Assembly (NCBI RefSeq): GCF_000176515.1
Contig: NZ_ADAQ01000005.1
Coordinates: forward strand, 1 to 64,000
Length of the DNA: 64,000 nt
Source: Grimontia hollisae CIP 101886
GTDB taxonomy: Bacteria; Pseudomonadota; Gammaproteobacteria; Enterobacterales; Vibrionaceae
Reading direction: 5' to 3'
Shown: positions 10,512 to 20,270 of the stretch, piece by piece
Position numbering within the stretch: the stretch's first letter is position 1
Layout: each line of letters begins with the position of its first letter
The notes under the pieces: generated by a model
Databases searched by the model: none
The model's input: the letters and a program-made list of their open reading frames with translations, nothing else
What the model was told of the DNA's origin: nothing
Translations under genes and position numbers: made by a program

Positions 10512-10535
10512 AAGGCCAGCTTGCTGGCCTTTTTT
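10512..10535 (+). terminator. terminator after fmt
   Basis: Hairpin AAGGCCAGC-TT-GCTGGCC followed by TTTTTT. It lies between fmt and rsmB, so rsmB expression may depend on read-through or its own promoter. Confidence 0.85.
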
Positions 10536-10579
10536 AGTCGTCTGTGGTGACACAGACTATTCGGATTAAGGATCCATGC

Positions 10580-11860
10580 ATGAACGTTAGAGCTGTCGCT
10601 GCACAGGTGATTTATCAGGTTGTCGATCAGGGCCAGTCCCTGTCAGCTGCCCTGCCGCCAGCCCAACAAAAAGTCGCACCACGCGATGGTGCCCTATTGC
10701 AGGAAATCTGCTATGGCGTCCTGCGCTGGCTGCCACGTCTTGAATCCATCACCCAATCCTTGATGGATAAACCCCTGAAAGGCAAGCAACGGGTATTCCA
10801 CCACCTGATCCTGGTCGGCCTCTACCAGTTGAGCTATATGCGTATCCCTGCCCACGCGGCGGTAGCAGAAACGGTAAATGCCACCAAAGTACTGAAAAAA
10901 CCCCAGCTTCGTGGTCTTGTCAATGCTGTATTGCGTAGCTACCAGCGGAATCAGGAAACTCTGGATGCGGCATCTGTGGCGCACGACGCAGGAAAATATG
11001 GCCATCCCGGCTGGCTGTTAACGCTGCTGCAACAGGCCTACCCCACCCAGTGGGAGCAGGTCGTTGAAGCCAACCATGAAAAAGCGCCGATGTGGCTTCG
11101 CGTCAACCGTACACACCACACCCGCGAGGCATACAAAGCGCTGTTGGATCAGGCAGGGATTGAAACCTCAGTGCATCCGGAAGCAGAAGATGCCCTGAAA
11201 CTGGCGACACCTTGTGATGTCACTGCCCTGCCCGGTTTTTCTGAAGGCTGGGTCTCAGTGCAGGATGCCGCAGCCCAGCTTGCCGTCGATTACCTGAAAC
11301 CACAGGCAGGTGAGCTCATCCTTGATTGCTGCGCGGCGCCGGGCGGTAAAACCTGCCATATCCTCGAGCATGAACCAAGCGCAAACGTGGTGGCGATGGA
11401 CGTGGACGCCGCCCGCCTGACCCGCGTGGAAGACAATGTAAAACGCCTCAAACTCAAGGCCCGGGTAATTTGCGGTGATGCCCGTACGCCTGACGAATGG
11501 TGGCAAGGTGAGCAGTTTGATCGCATCCTGCTCGATGCCCCCTGCTCGGCAACCGGTGTCATTCGCCGCCATCCTGACATCAAATGGCTTCGCCGCGCCG
11601 ACGATATCGACCAGTTAGTGTCGTTGCAGTCTGAAATTCTTGATGCAATGTGGGCGCAGCTGAAATCTGGTGGTACGCTGGTTTATGCGACCTGTTCGGT
11701 CACCCCGCAGGAAAACGCAGAGCAGGTGAAAGCGTTCCTCACGCGCACACCGGATGCGGTGCTGGAAACCGGCACACCAACGCAGCCCGGACGCCAGATC
11801 CTGCCGGGACAGGAAGACATGGATGGGTTCTATTACGCCGTGCTCAAAAAAGCATCGTAG
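10580..11860 (+). CDS. rsmB: 16S rRNA (cytosine(967)-C5)-methyltransferase
   Basis: 426 residues from the ATG at 10580, with TAAGGA six bases upstream; an upstream ATG at 10576 is out of frame. The N-terminal NusB-like domain (about 1-140) is followed by the SAM-dependent methyltransferase: [11 protein letters not shown] near 250-260, [18 protein letters not shown] near 320 with one conserved cysteine, and [14 protein letters not shown] near 370 with the catalytic cysteine. Methylates C967 of 16S rRNA. Same strand as def-fmt and trkA. Confidence 0.97.
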   Translation: MNVRAVAAQVIYQVVDQGQSLSAALPPAQQKVAPRDGALLQEICYGVLRWLPRLESITQSLMDKPLKGKQRVFHHLILVGLYQLSYMRIPAHAAVAETVNATKVLKKPQLRGLVNAVLRSYQRNQETLDAASVAHDAGKYGHPGWLLTLLQQAYPTQWEQVVEANHEKAPMWLRVNRTHHTREAYKALLDQAGIETSVHPEAEDALKLATPCDVTALPGFSEGWVSVQDAAAQLAVDYLKPQAGELILDCCAAPGGKTCHILEHEPSANVVAMDVDAARLTRVEDNVKRLKLKARVICGDARTPDEWWQGEQFDRILLDAPCSATGVIRRHPDIKWLRRADDIDQLVSLQSEILDAMWAQLKSGGTLVYATCSVTPQENAEQVKAFLTRTPDAVLETGTPTQPGRQILPGQEDMDGFYYAVLKKAS

Positions 11861-11928
11861 AGACCATGCGGGCAGTTCGATCTGCCCGCGATAACAATAA
11901 AAACTGAACCGAGGTTCACGAAGACGTT

Positions 11929-13305
11929 ATGAAAATTATCATCCTGGGGGCTGGACAGGTAGGCGGCACACTGGCTGAAAACCTGGTGGGCGAAAACAAC
12001 GACATCACCATCGTCGACAAAGACCCCGAACGACTCAGGGAACTGCAGGACAAATATGATCTCCGTGTGGTGCAAGGCTACGCCAGTCACCCCTCCACGT
12101 TGCTGGAAGCCGGCGCACAGGATGCCGACATGCTGGTGGCGGTAACCAACTCCGACGAAACCAACATGGTCGCCTGTCAGGTCGCCTTCACCCTCTATAA
12201 CACCCCAAACCGGGTTGCCCGTATCCGCAGCCCGGAATATCTGGCCACCAAAGATCAGCTGTTCCAGACCGACGCCTGTCCGGTGGATCACCTGATTGCG
12301 CCGGAAGAACTGGTGATACAGTACATCCAGCGCCTGATTGAATATCCCGGTGCGCTTCAGGTGGTGAACTTTGCCGATAACAAAGTCGGCCTTGTCGCCG
12401 TTAAAGCCTACTACGGCGGTCCGCTGGTGGGTAACGCATTATCGGCCCTTCGCGAGCACATGCCGCATGTCGACACCCGCGTCGCGGCGATTTTTCGCCG
12501 TGACCGTCCCATTCGCCCACAAGGCACCACCATCATTGAAGCGGATGACGAAGTCTTCTTTGTCGCAGCCAGCAACCATATCCGCTCGGTAATGAGTGAG
12601 CTCCAGCGCCTTGAAAAGCCGTACAAACGCATCATGATTGTGGGGGGCGGTAACATCGGTGCCGGTCTGGCGCGAAGCCTTGAGCGCACCTACAGCGTAA
12701 AACTGATTGAACGCAACCCAAAGCGTGCCGAGCAACTGTCTGAATTGCTTGAAAACACCATCGTGTTCTGTGGTGATGCCGCGGATCAGGAGCTTCTGAG
12801 CGAAGAGCATATCGACCAGATTGACGTATTCATCGCCGTGACCAATGAAGATGAGTCCAACATTATGTCAGCTATGCTGGCAAAACGCCTTGGCGCGAAG
12901 AAAGTGATGGTGCTTATCCAGCGCGGCGCTTACGTGGATCTGGTACAAGGCGGGGCGATTGATGTCGCTATCTCACCGCAGCAGGCAACGATTTCTGCGC
13001 TGCTGACCCATGTGCGTAAAGCCGACATTGTTAATGTATCGTCTCTGCGCCGCGGCGCGGCAGAAGCCATTGAGGCGATTGCCCATGGCGATGCCAACAC
13101 CTCTAAGGTGGTGGGGCGCGCTATCGGCGACATCAAGTTACCGCCGGGTACCACGATTGGTGCCATAGTCAGGGAAGAGGAAGTTTTGATCGCGCACGAT
13201 AAAACGGTAATCCAGCAAGACGACCACGTGGTGATGTTCCTGGTGGATAAAAAGTATATTCCGGATGTGGAAAGGCTGTTCCAGCCAAGTCCATTTTTCC
13301 TCTAA
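11929..13305 (+). CDS. trkA: Trk potassium uptake regulatory subunit TrkA
   Basis: 458 residues, the E. coli TrkA length. Peripheral cytoplasmic protein that gates the TrkH/G channel. It has two tandem RCK units: Rossmann [13 protein letters not shown] near residues 7-19 and [14 protein letters not shown] near 239-252, each followed by a TrkA_C domain. Bound NAD(H) or ATP is expected at both. trkH starts 14 bases downstream, so both subunits of the potassium uptake system are cotranscribed. Confidence 0.98.
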   Translation: MKIIILGAGQVGGTLAENLVGENNDITIVDKDPERLRELQDKYDLRVVQGYASHPSTLLEAGAQDADMLVAVTNSDETNMVACQVAFTLYNTPNRVARIRSPEYLATKDQLFQTDACPVDHLIAPEELVIQYIQRLIEYPGALQVVNFADNKVGLVAVKAYYGGPLVGNALSALREHMPHVDTRVAAIFRRDRPIRPQGTTIIEADDEVFFVAASNHIRSVMSELQRLEKPYKRIMIVGGGNIGAGLARSLERTYSVKLIERNPKRAEQLSELLENTIVFCGDAADQELLSEEHIDQIDVFIAVTNEDESNIMSAMLAKRLGAKKVMVLIQRGAYVDLVQGGAIDVAISPQQATISALLTHVRKADIVNVSSLRRGAAEAIEAIAHGDANTSKVVGRAIGDIKLPPGTTIGAIVREEEVLIAHDKTVIQQDDHVVMFLVDKKYIPDVERLFQPSPFFL

Positions 13306-13319
13306 CTGCGCGACAATGC

Positions 13320-14765
13320 ATGATTAACGTCAAGCCGGTACTGTTCGTGATAGGGCTGGTCTTATCCAAGATCGCCCTGTTTATGTACATACCAACCCTC
13401 ACCGCATTTTTTACCGGCACTCCCGGCTTTCTTGATTTTGGCCTGGCAGTCATCCTCACCCATGTCGCTGCGTTTGCCTGTTTAACCCTCGGTAAGACCA
13501 ATGCGTTCCGCCTCAATGCCCGTGATATGTTTGTTATCACCACCTTGGTATGGCTGATTGCCAGTGCCTTTGCCGCGCTGCCGTTTGTGTTCATTAACCA
13601 TATCAGCTTCACCGATGCCTATTTTGAAACCATGTCCGGCATTACCACCACAGGGTCAACCGTACTGAGTGGGCTCGACAACATGGCACCGTCCATTCTG
13701 CTGTGGCGTTCTATATTGCAATGGCTCGGTGGCGTCGGGTTTATCGTGATGGGCGTGGCCATTCTGCCGTTTCTGAACGTCGGCGGTATGCGCTTGTTCC
13801 AGACCGAATCCTCTGACTGGTCAGCCAAATCCAGTCCACGCACCAAGAATGTCGCCATCAGCATCATGAAGGTTTACGTCTCACTGTCTGCACTTTGCTT
13901 CATCGCGTACTGGTTAACCGGCATGACACCCTTTGAAGCAGTCAACCATGCCATGACAACCCTGTCGACTGGCGGTTATTCCACGTCAGACAGCTCAATG
14001 AACCGCTTTACCCATGCCGCTCACTGGGTCGCTACCCTGTTTATGTTTGCCGGAGGCCTGCCATTTCTTTTGATGATCAATGCCCTCCGACGCCGTGAGC
14101 CCAAAATGCTGCTCGACGATGCTCAGGTGCGTGGTTTCGCCTATCTGGTACTGATAGCATCATTGATGGTGGCAACCTGGCTGGTGCTAACCCAAAACTA
14201 CGCCATGGCGGATGCGCTCAGGGTATCAATGTTCAACATCGTGTCTGTGGTCACCACCACCGGGTTTGGCTTGGATGATTTCACCGCCTGGGGGCCCTTT
14301 GCCTCAGTGGTGTTCGCTTTCGTGTTGCTGGTAGGGGGGTGCTCGGGATCAACGTCCGGTGGTGCAAAAATTTTTCGGTTCCAAATCGCGATGGCGCTGC
14401 TCAAAAAGCAAATCCAGCAATTGGTGCACCCATCCGGGGTGTTTATCCAGCGCTACAATGGACGTCCGGTCAATGAAGAGATTGTGCGCTCAGTTGTGGC
14501 CTTCGCCATCACTTATGTCATGACGATTCTGGTGGTTGCCCTGGTCTTGGCTGCAACAGGGCTTGATAGCATTACCAGCCTGACGGGGGCTATGACTGCG
14601 GTTGCCAATGTGGGCCCAGGCATGGGCACCATAATTGGGCCAACGGGGAACTTTGCCGGTCTGCCGGATACTGCTAAATGGGTGCTGAGTATCGGTATGC
14701 TGATGGGAAGGCTGGAAATCCTGACGGTGCTGGTGCTTTTGTTTCCGGTATTCTGGCGCGACTAA
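13320..14765 (+). CDS. trkH: Trk potassium uptake system channel TrkH
   Basis: 481-residue inner-membrane protein with many hydrophobic segments arranged as four M1-P-M2 repeats. Selectivity-filter-type sequences are SGITTTGSTV near residue 106-115, TTLSTGGYST near 218, VVTTTGFGL near 315, and the variant SLTGAMTAVANVGPG near 420-434. It transports K+ with TrkA as gating ring. It closes the def-fmt-rsmB-trkA-trkH series and is convergent with trhA, with only about 30 bases between the stops. Confidence 0.97.
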   Translation: MINVKPVLFVIGLVLSKIALFMYIPTLTAFFTGTPGFLDFGLAVILTHVAAFACLTLGKTNAFRLNARDMFVITTLVWLIASAFAALPFVFINHISFTDAYFETMSGITTTGSTVLSGLDNMAPSILLWRSILQWLGGVGFIVMGVAILPFLNVGGMRLFQTESSDWSAKSSPRTKNVAISIMKVYVSLSALCFIAYWLTGMTPFEAVNHAMTTLSTGGYSTSDSSMNRFTHAAHWVATLFMFAGGLPFLLMINALRRREPKMLLDDAQVRGFAYLVLIASLMVATWLVLTQNYAMADALRVSMFNIVSVVTTTGFGLDDFTAWGPFASVVFAFVLLVGGCSGSTSGGAKIFRFQIAMALLKKQIQQLVHPSGVFIQRYNGRPVNEEIVRSVVAFAITYVMTILVVALVLAATGLDSITSLTGAMTAVANVGPGMGTIIGPTGNFAGLPDTAKWVLSIGMLMGRLEILTVLVLLFPVFWRD

Positions 14766-14797
14766 GCGCGCCACTCTGTAAGTAGTACTGGTGTGAG

Positions 14798-15463
14798 CTA
14801 TACCGGTGGCACATACCAGTAAATTGCCAGGAAGTGCAACACAGTGCCCCCTAAAACAAACAGGTGCCATATCGCATGGTTATAGGGAATACTGCGCTTA
14901 ACGTAGAAAATCACCCCGAAGGAATAAACCAGCCCCCCTAATCCAAGCAGTACCATACCAGCTACCGGCATCACCTGTGCCAGTTGATACACCACCACCA
15001 GTGACAACCATCCCATCGCCAGATAAATAGTAAGCGACAGCGATTTAAACCGGTACACAAAAGCAATCTTCAGGATCACTCCCACCAGTGCAATGCCCCA
15101 TATCAGCGCCATTACCCAAAACGCCAATGGCGTCCGGAGGCTGACCAACATAAACGGGGTATAAGTACCGGCAATCAGCAGGTAAATCGCACAGTGGTCA
15201 AAGGTTTTCAGTGCCCGCTTGGCACCGGCATAGGGGATTGAGTGATATAGCGTGGAGGCAAGATAAAGCAGGATAATACTGGCACCATACACGCTGTAGC
15301 TGGCGAAACTGAGCGCATCAGCATGCGCATCCCCGGCTTTCAGCAGCAACATCACCAACGCCACGATACCGAAGATTACCCCCAGTCCATGGCTGACACT
15401 GCTGGCGAGCTCTTCCCTGGCAGAGTATTGATACACAGAGGCCACTGTTGTCATGCAACTCAA
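14798..15463 (-). CDS. trhA: hemolysin III / TrhA (YqfA) family membrane protein
   Basis: 221-residue seven-transmembrane protein of the hemolysin III (PAQR-related) family. Family motifs include the N-terminal EE(L/I)ASSVSHGLG near residues 16-25 with a conserved histidine, SxxYHS-type sequence ([35 protein letters not shown] split over about 70-105), and the C-terminal [15 protein letters not shown] with two histidines. The E. coli homolog affects membrane energetics and fatty-acid composition; haemolytic activity is not implied. Monocistronic, convergent with trkH. Confidence 0.9.
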   Translation of the reverse strand: MSCMTTVASVYQYSAREELASSVSHGLGVIFGIVALVMLLLKAGDAHADALSFASYSVYGASIILLYLASTLYHSIPYAGAKRALKTFDHCAIYLLIAGTYTPFMLVSLRTPLAFWVMALIWGIALVGVILKIAFVYRFKSLSLTIYLAMGWLSLVVVYQLAQVMPVAGMVLLGLGGLVYSFGVIFYVKRSIPYNHAIWHLFVLGGTVLHFLAIYWYVPPV

Positions 15464-15673
15464 TCCTTATGGTGAGAACATTAAATAGTCCAGTCACGAG
15501 TATGACACATTTAAGCGTACACGTGTAAGCTTAAATTATTACAAGACTGGCACGATGCAGATACCCAACATTTATCATGCTGGCACCGCAAAGCATCAAT
15601 TTCAGACTAAGATTATTAGACTGGTAATCGACGGTGTTTTTGCCTTCGTAAAAGAATGGAGAACCAGCCAGCC

Positions 15674-16699
15674 ATGTCAAAAGAGATTTTTGCGCTAAGC
15701 TCAGGATACTTAAAGAAAGTTGTTCCTCTTCTGATGAAGTATCAGGTACCGGCGACACCGCCAAATTATGCACTTTGGTATACCTATGTCGCCAATGCCG
15801 ATACCGAACTGTCCCAAAAAATTGATGCATCTATCAGGGAAACAGGGACACTCAGTACCACTCGCTGCGAAGAGCTCTACAGCGCCCATGTCGCCGATGA
15901 AAAAGTGAAAGAGCTGGACGAGTTTCAGCAAGGCCTTCAGGCGCTGGCACTCGAAATGGGTAGCACCATGGAAGATACCCTAAAAGACACCGATACCTTT
16001 CAGTCAACGCTCGACAAAACCTTTTCCCAGTTAGCCCGCGTGGATGAAGAAGCCCTGTCAATGGAAGAGACCGTGGCGGTCGTCAGAAAGGCCATGAAGG
16101 ACTCCAATGCGCTTCGCCAATCCACCGACTTTTTTAAAAACCAACTCGCCGAGGCGCAAAAAGAGATCGTCAGGCTGGAAGACACCCTCCACAAAGCTAA
16201 TGAGGAAGCCTTACACGACGCGCTGACAGGCATCTATAACCGCCGTGCCCTTGATGCTGAACTTGAAGCTCTGGTAGCCACCCCACCACCGAAAGGATTC
16301 AGCCTACTGCTGTGTGACTTGGACCACTTCAAACGTTTTAATGACACTTATGGTCACCTGATGGGCGATCAAGTATTAAAACTCACTGCCAAACGCCTTT
16401 CTGATTACTGCCGGGATGGCATTAAAGCGTACCGTTATGGCGGGGAAGAGTTTGCGCTGTTAGTCCCTAACCGCCCATTAAGTGGCGCATGCCGTGTAGC
16501 AGAAACCATCCGAGCTACCATCGACAAGCTCGCCCTCAAAGACAAAAGAACCGGCAAGAAACTCGACAACATATCGATCTCCATTGGTGTGGCAGCATTT
16601 GAACATGGCGAAAGCATCCGCGACCTTATCAGTCGTGCCGATACCCAACTTTATGATGCAAAAAAACTGGGGCGAAACCGGGTCATGCCTGTGACATAA
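15674..16699 (+). CDS. diguanylate cyclase with novel N-terminal region
   Basis: About 341 residues; the ATG at 15674 has GGAG 12 bases upstream, while an in-frame ATG at 15656 has no visible ribosome site. Residues 1-165 are soluble and helical, with a PPNYALWYTYV motif seen in vibrio cyclases. The GGDEF domain spans about 175-340: DALTGIYNRRAL, DLDHFKRFNDTYGH, and an intact RYGGEEFALL signature, so c-di-GMP synthesis is expected. The inhibitory I-site position reads RDGI instead of RxxD, so product inhibition may be weak. No membrane segment or signal peptide is visible. Confidence 0.9.
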   Translation: MSKEIFALSSGYLKKVVPLLMKYQVPATPPNYALWYTYVANADTELSQKIDASIRETGTLSTTRCEELYSAHVADEKVKELDEFQQGLQALALEMGSTMEDTLKDTDTFQSTLDKTFSQLARVDEEALSMEETVAVVRKAMKDSNALRQSTDFFKNQLAEAQKEIVRLEDTLHKANEEALHDALTGIYNRRALDAELEALVATPPPKGFSLLLCDLDHFKRFNDTYGHLMGDQVLKLTAKRLSDYCRDGIKAYRYGGEEFALLVPNRPLSGACRVAETIRATIDKLALKDKRTGKKLDNISISIGVAAFEHGESIRDLISRADTQLYDAKKLGRNRVMPVT

Positions 16700-16806
16700 G
16701 GGCAAGACGAAAAATGCACAGGCAGGTTTATTCCCCGGGTTCTAGCACGAATTATTTTTTATCTGCTGCTTTTTTCATCATTTCTTTCCTGCTATTATCC
16801 GCGCGC

Positions 16807-16823
16807 ATTCGCACCCTGCGAAT
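16807..16823. repeat. short perfect inverted repeat
   Basis: ATTCGCA-CCC-TGCGAAT, a 7-bp perfect palindrome with 3-nt centre, located 26 bases after a possible -10 TATTAT and 104 bases before the small ORF at 16927. It could be an operator or an RNA hairpin; nothing else supports a function. Confidence 0.4.
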
Positions 16824-16926
16824 CCAGAGTGAACACGCAGTAAGGCTTGCAGCCATTGGAACCTCTGACGCCACTCTGCCCAAGAACCCTGTCATGGATG
16901 CGCAACTAAACTGATGAGAATTGACA

Positions 16927-17106
16927 ATGCGTCCAGTTACTGTTCGTCCTGTCCGTGTCACCCGTACACCTTCACGCATGCGCGCACACTTTTTTGCACC
17001 GGCGTTCAAAAACAAAACCCATACGGAGTCGAATGACACCCCAGAACTCAAGCTGGTTCGTTCAGCGCCTGCCATGACCAACGCGCAAAAAGGCAAAGCC
17101 GCATGA
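16927..17106 (+). CDS. small Arg-rich hypothetical protein
   Basis: 59 codons. The N-terminal third is strongly basic (RPVTVRPVRVTRTPSRMR) and the rest is polar; there is no signal peptide or membrane segment. I do not recognise a family. The ribosome site is weak (TGAGAA about eight bases before the ATG); an in-frame TTG start sits two codons earlier. The gene lies in a 497-bp gap between the cyclase and yihD. It may be a genuine small protein or a chance frame. Confidence 0.35.
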   Translation: MRPVTVRPVRVTRTPSRMRAHFFAPAFKNKTHTESNDTPELKLVRSAPAMTNAQKGKAA

Positions 17107-17197
17107 TGACGTTTGACAGATTGGTCTGCCTACGGGAATCTGGTACTGTAATAAATAGATAAATCACAACAACGTTAAGGTGTATTGGGAGTCTTCA

Positions 17198-17464
17198 ATG
17201 AAATGTCATCGTGTGAATGAACTTATCGAACTTTTGCATCCTGAATGGCAAAAAGAGCCTGAGTTGAACTTACTGCAAATGATCAGCAAGCTGGCAGAAG
17301 AAGCGGGCTATGAAGGTAAGCTTGAAGACCTGACCGATGACGTACTGATCTACCACCTGAAAATGCGCAACAGCCAGAAAGACGAAATGATTCCGGGTCT
17401 GGCAAAAGACTGCGAAGACGACTTCAAAACGGCCATTTTACGCGCCCGTGGCATTATCAGCTAA
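17198..17464 (+). CDS. yihD: YihD family protein
   Basis: 88 residues from the ATG at 17198, which has a GGGAGT ribosome site; a GTG start six codons earlier is unlikely because the family begins MKC-R-NE-IELL. It matches E. coli YihD (DUF1040) almost throughout, including [13 protein letters not shown] and the C-terminal [11 protein letters not shown]. Function unknown. In E. coli yihD neighbours srkA-dsbA; here ccoG has come between them. Followed by a strong terminator. Confidence 0.93.
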   Translation: MKCHRVNELIELLHPEWQKEPELNLLQMISKLAEEAGYEGKLEDLTDDVLIYHLKMRNSQKDEMIPGLAKDCEDDFKTAILRARGIIS

Positions 17465-17487
17465 TGACGGAGTCATACGCCGGATGG

Positions 17488-17520
17488 AAAAGCGAAGTGG
17501 ACCACTTCGCTTTTTTTATT
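17488..17520 (+). terminator. terminator after yihD
   Basis: AAGCGAAGTG-GAC-CACTTCGCTT hairpin followed by a T run, 25 bases after the yihD stop. Confidence 0.92.
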
Positions 17521-17720
17521 TCCAAAACAATTCACTGTTATACCCAATCACATCGCGGCCCAACTGATTTTCCACCACACGCACAGATTTACTCTCTACT
17601 CCTCAGATATAATCCTCGGTCTATCATTATCTATTGAGTTAGTCGACGAAAGGCACTGGCAATGTATCAGTGTCAGCAATGTGCGGGAAACCCCCACTAG
17701 GCCCAAGGAATGCAGATGTC

Positions 17721-19148
17721 ATGAGCAAGGATAAAATAGACGTCAAAAACGTCACTCCCAACGTGTTCAATCCGAAAACCCACAAAACCAGTGGCGACCG
17801 CTTTAATCCCAGTAACCGTATATATGTGCGCGCAATGACCGGGACGTTTCAAAAACTGCGTCGTAAAATGGGTTGGTTCTTTATGTTGCTTTTTTTACTG
17901 ACGCCCTGGATCCCTTATGGCGACCGTCAGGCCATCCTATTGGATATTGGCAAACAACAATTCAATTTTTTCGGCACCACCCTCTGGCCCCAGGATCTGA
18001 CCCTGCTAGCCACACTGTTTATGATCGCCGCCTTTGGCCTTTTCTTTGTTACCACTTTTTTAGGACGCGTCTGGTGTGGCTATCTTTGTCCCCAAACCGT
18101 GTGGACCTTCATCTACATCTGGTTTGAGGAAAAGCTTGAAGGGCCCGCCAACAAGCGGAGAAAGCAGGACTCAATGCCACTCACCAGAGACCTGGCAATC
18201 AGAAAAGTCATCAAGCATTTATGTTGGTTTGCTGTGGCGCTACTCACCGGCCTCACATTTGTCAGCTACTTCGTGCCAGCAAAAACGCTTTTTATCGACT
18301 TTTTTACCTTTAACAGCCAGTTCTGGGTTGCATTTTGGGTGCTGTTTTTTAGTGTCTGCACTTATGCCAATGCAGGATGGATGCGTTCCATCGTTTGTAT
18401 CCACATGTGTCCTTATGCCCGTTTCCAGTCAGCAATGTTTGACAAAGATACCTTTATTGTCGGCTACGACGCCAAACGCGGTGAAACACGAGGCCCCCGC
18501 TCGCGCAAAGCTGACCCCAAAACCATGGGGCTGGGTGACTGCATTGACTGCAATCTCTGTGTACAGGTCTGCCCGACCGGTATCGATATCCGTGACGGCC
18601 TGCAATACGAGTGCATCAACTGTGGTGCCTGTATCGATGCCTGTGATGAAACCATGAGTAAGATGAATTATGCCAAAGGCCTTATCAGCTATACCACAGA
18701 GCACAAACTGGAAGGCCACAACGTCGATATCATCAGACCGAAGCTTATCGGTTATGGCGTGGTGATGATGGCGATGCTGGGCATTTTCTTTATGCTACTT
18801 TCAGCGGTCCAGCCAATGGGATTGGACGTGATCCGTGACCGCACCCAACTGTTTAAAACCAACAGTGAAGGATTAATTGAGAACACCTATACCCTGAAAA
18901 TTCTCAACAAAACCCAGTCTCCGGAAACCTACTCCCTGAGTGTTAAAGGTCTGGACGGTGTCGAGTGGTACGGGAAACAACAAGTCACCTTGAGCGCCGG
19001 TGAAATCTTCACCCTGCCTATCAGCCTTGGAGTCGATCCTTATGAACTCACAACCCCAGTAACGACCATCACTTTTGTGCTGGAGCGCCACTCCGGAGAG
19101 GACAAAAAAGTGATTGAAACCGAAAGCCGCTTTATCAGCAAGATGTAA
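17721..19148 (+). CDS. ccoG: cytochrome c oxidase accessory protein CcoG (FixG/RdxA type)
   Basis: 475 residues from the ATG at 17721 (AAGGAA upstream). Polyferredoxin-like membrane protein; homologs reduce copper for cbb3 oxidase assembly. Features: a GWFFMLLFLLTPWIPYGDRQ membrane start, CGYLCPQTVW near residue 120, about five hydrophobic segments, and two 4Fe-4S clusters in CIDCNLCVQVCP (about 273-284) and CINCGACIDACD (about 294-305). A C-terminal Ig-like (FixG_C) domain occupies about 370-475. It stands alone, away from any ccoNOPQ genes, with its own terminator. Confidence 0.93.
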   Translation: MSKDKIDVKNVTPNVFNPKTHKTSGDRFNPSNRIYVRAMTGTFQKLRRKMGWFFMLLFLLTPWIPYGDRQAILLDIGKQQFNFFGTTLWPQDLTLLATLFMIAAFGLFFVTTFLGRVWCGYLCPQTVWTFIYIWFEEKLEGPANKRRKQDSMPLTRDLAIRKVIKHLCWFAVALLTGLTFVSYFVPAKTLFIDFFTFNSQFWVAFWVLFFSVCTYANAGWMRSIVCIHMCPYARFQSAMFDKDTFIVGYDAKRGETRGPRSRKADPKTMGLGDCIDCNLCVQVCPTGIDIRDGLQYECINCGACIDACDETMSKMNYAKGLISYTTEHKLEGHNVDIIRPKLIGYGVVMMAMLGIFFMLLSAVQPMGLDVIRDRTQLFKTNSEGLIENTYTLKILNKTQSPETYSLSVKGLDGVEWYGKQQVTLSAGEIFTLPISLGVDPYELTTPVTTITFVLERHSGEDKKVIETESRFISKM

Positions 19149-19162
19149 GTCAGTTTTCGAAT

Positions 19163-19191
19163 AAACGGGCGATACCCTACGCCCGTTTTTA
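19163..19191 (+). terminator. terminator after ccoG
   Basis: AAACGGGCG-ATACCCTA-CGCCCGTTTTT, 14 bases after the ccoG stop. Confidence 0.9.
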
Positions 19192-19248
19192 TCTCCTGCC
19201 CAAAACTCTGCTACCATCAATAGCCTTATCCCTTGACGCTGTGAACCT

Positions 19249-20235
19249 ATGAGCGACGCCCAATTTAGCTACGAACATCTCACGCCCGACACCTTAATCA
19301 ATGCACTGGAATCTGTCGGCATCCGCCCTGAGTCAGGCCTTCTGGCACTGAACAGCTATGAAAACCGGGTCTACCAGTTTCAGGATGAGGCACGCCAACG
19401 CCTGGTGACCAAATTTTATCGTCCGCAGCGCTGGACGCGCGCGCAAATTCTCGAAGAGCATGCGTTTGCCAACGATCTGGCGGAAGCCGAGATCCCGGTC
19501 GCGGCGCCTATGAACATCAACGGCGAAACCCTGTTCGAATTCGACGGCTATCTGTTTGCTGTTTTTCCAAGCGTCGGTGGCCGCACTTTCGAAGTGGATA
19601 ACTGGGATCAGCTTGAGATGGTGGGTCGCTTCCTGGGGCGAATTCATAAAGTCGGTGCCAGTAAGCCCTTCATCCACCGCCCGACTATCAGCCTTGAAGA
19701 GTACCTTTTTACGCCACGAAAAACGCTGGAAAATTCCCGTTTCATCCCCACGCATCTCGAAAATGCCTTCTTTGCTGATCTTGACCGCCTGATTGAGACA
19801 CTGAAACAACGCTGGAATGGCAAGATGACGACACTGCGGCTGCATGGTGACTGCCACCCCAGCAATATTCTCTGGCGCGACGGCCCGATGTTTGTTGATT
19901 TGGATGACGCGCGTAATGGCCCGGCGATACAGGATATCTGGATGTTGCTAAACGGCAATCGGGCTGACCAACTCGCCCAATTGGATACCCTTTCCGATGC
20001 CTATTCAGAATTTCACGATTTTCCCGCCAATGAGTTGCAACTTATTGAGCCGTTGCGCGGTCTGAGAATGGTACATTACATGGCATGGCTGGCAAAACGC
20101 TGGGAAGACCCGGCATTTCCACGTGCATTCCCATGGTTTGCTGAGGCAAAATACTGGGAAAATCAGGTACTCGCCTTTAAAGAACAATTGGCAGCCCTTG
20201 AAGAGCCACCACTTACTCTGGCACCTCAATGGTAA
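19249..20235 (+). CDS. srkA: stress response kinase A (YihE/RdoA)
   Basis: 328 residues, APH-like Ser/Thr kinase. In E. coli SrkA counters MazF-dependent death pathways under stress. Visible kinase features: NSYENRVYQF near residues 35-44, the catalytic loop LHGDCHPSNILWRDG near 199-213 with catalytic Asp and Asn, and the metal-binding VDLDDARNGP (about 217-226). dsbA begins 35 bases downstream, as in E. coli, where the pair is Cpx-controlled; I could not confirm a CpxR box here. Confidence 0.96.
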   Translation: MSDAQFSYEHLTPDTLINALESVGIRPESGLLALNSYENRVYQFQDEARQRLVTKFYRPQRWTRAQILEEHAFANDLAEAEIPVAAPMNINGETLFEFDGYLFAVFPSVGGRTFEVDNWDQLEMVGRFLGRIHKVGASKPFIHRPTISLEEYLFTPRKTLENSRFIPTHLENAFFADLDRLIETLKQRWNGKMTTLRLHGDCHPSNILWRDGPMFVDLDDARNGPAIQDIWMLLNGNRADQLAQLDTLSDAYSEFHDFPANELQLIEPLRGLRMVHYMAWLAKRWEDPAFPRAFPWFAEAKYWENQVLAFKEQLAALEEPPLTLAPQW

Positions 20236-20270
20236 ATTGCCGCGACTCAAATTCAGGGAGAAAATAAATA

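Noticed and set aside
11868-11889. GCGGGCAG-TTCGAT-CTGCCCGC hairpin between rsmB and trkA
   Set aside because: No T run follows on either useful side, so it was not called as a terminator.
16714-16914. 66-codon plus-strand frame with a hydrophobic stretch
   Set aside because: No ribosome site, it contains the 16807 palindrome and likely promoter, and it overlaps nothing conserved.
16752-17096. 114-codon minus-strand frame opposite the small Arg-rich ORF
   Set aside because: Composition looks like an antisense shadow, with no ribosome site and no family resemblance.
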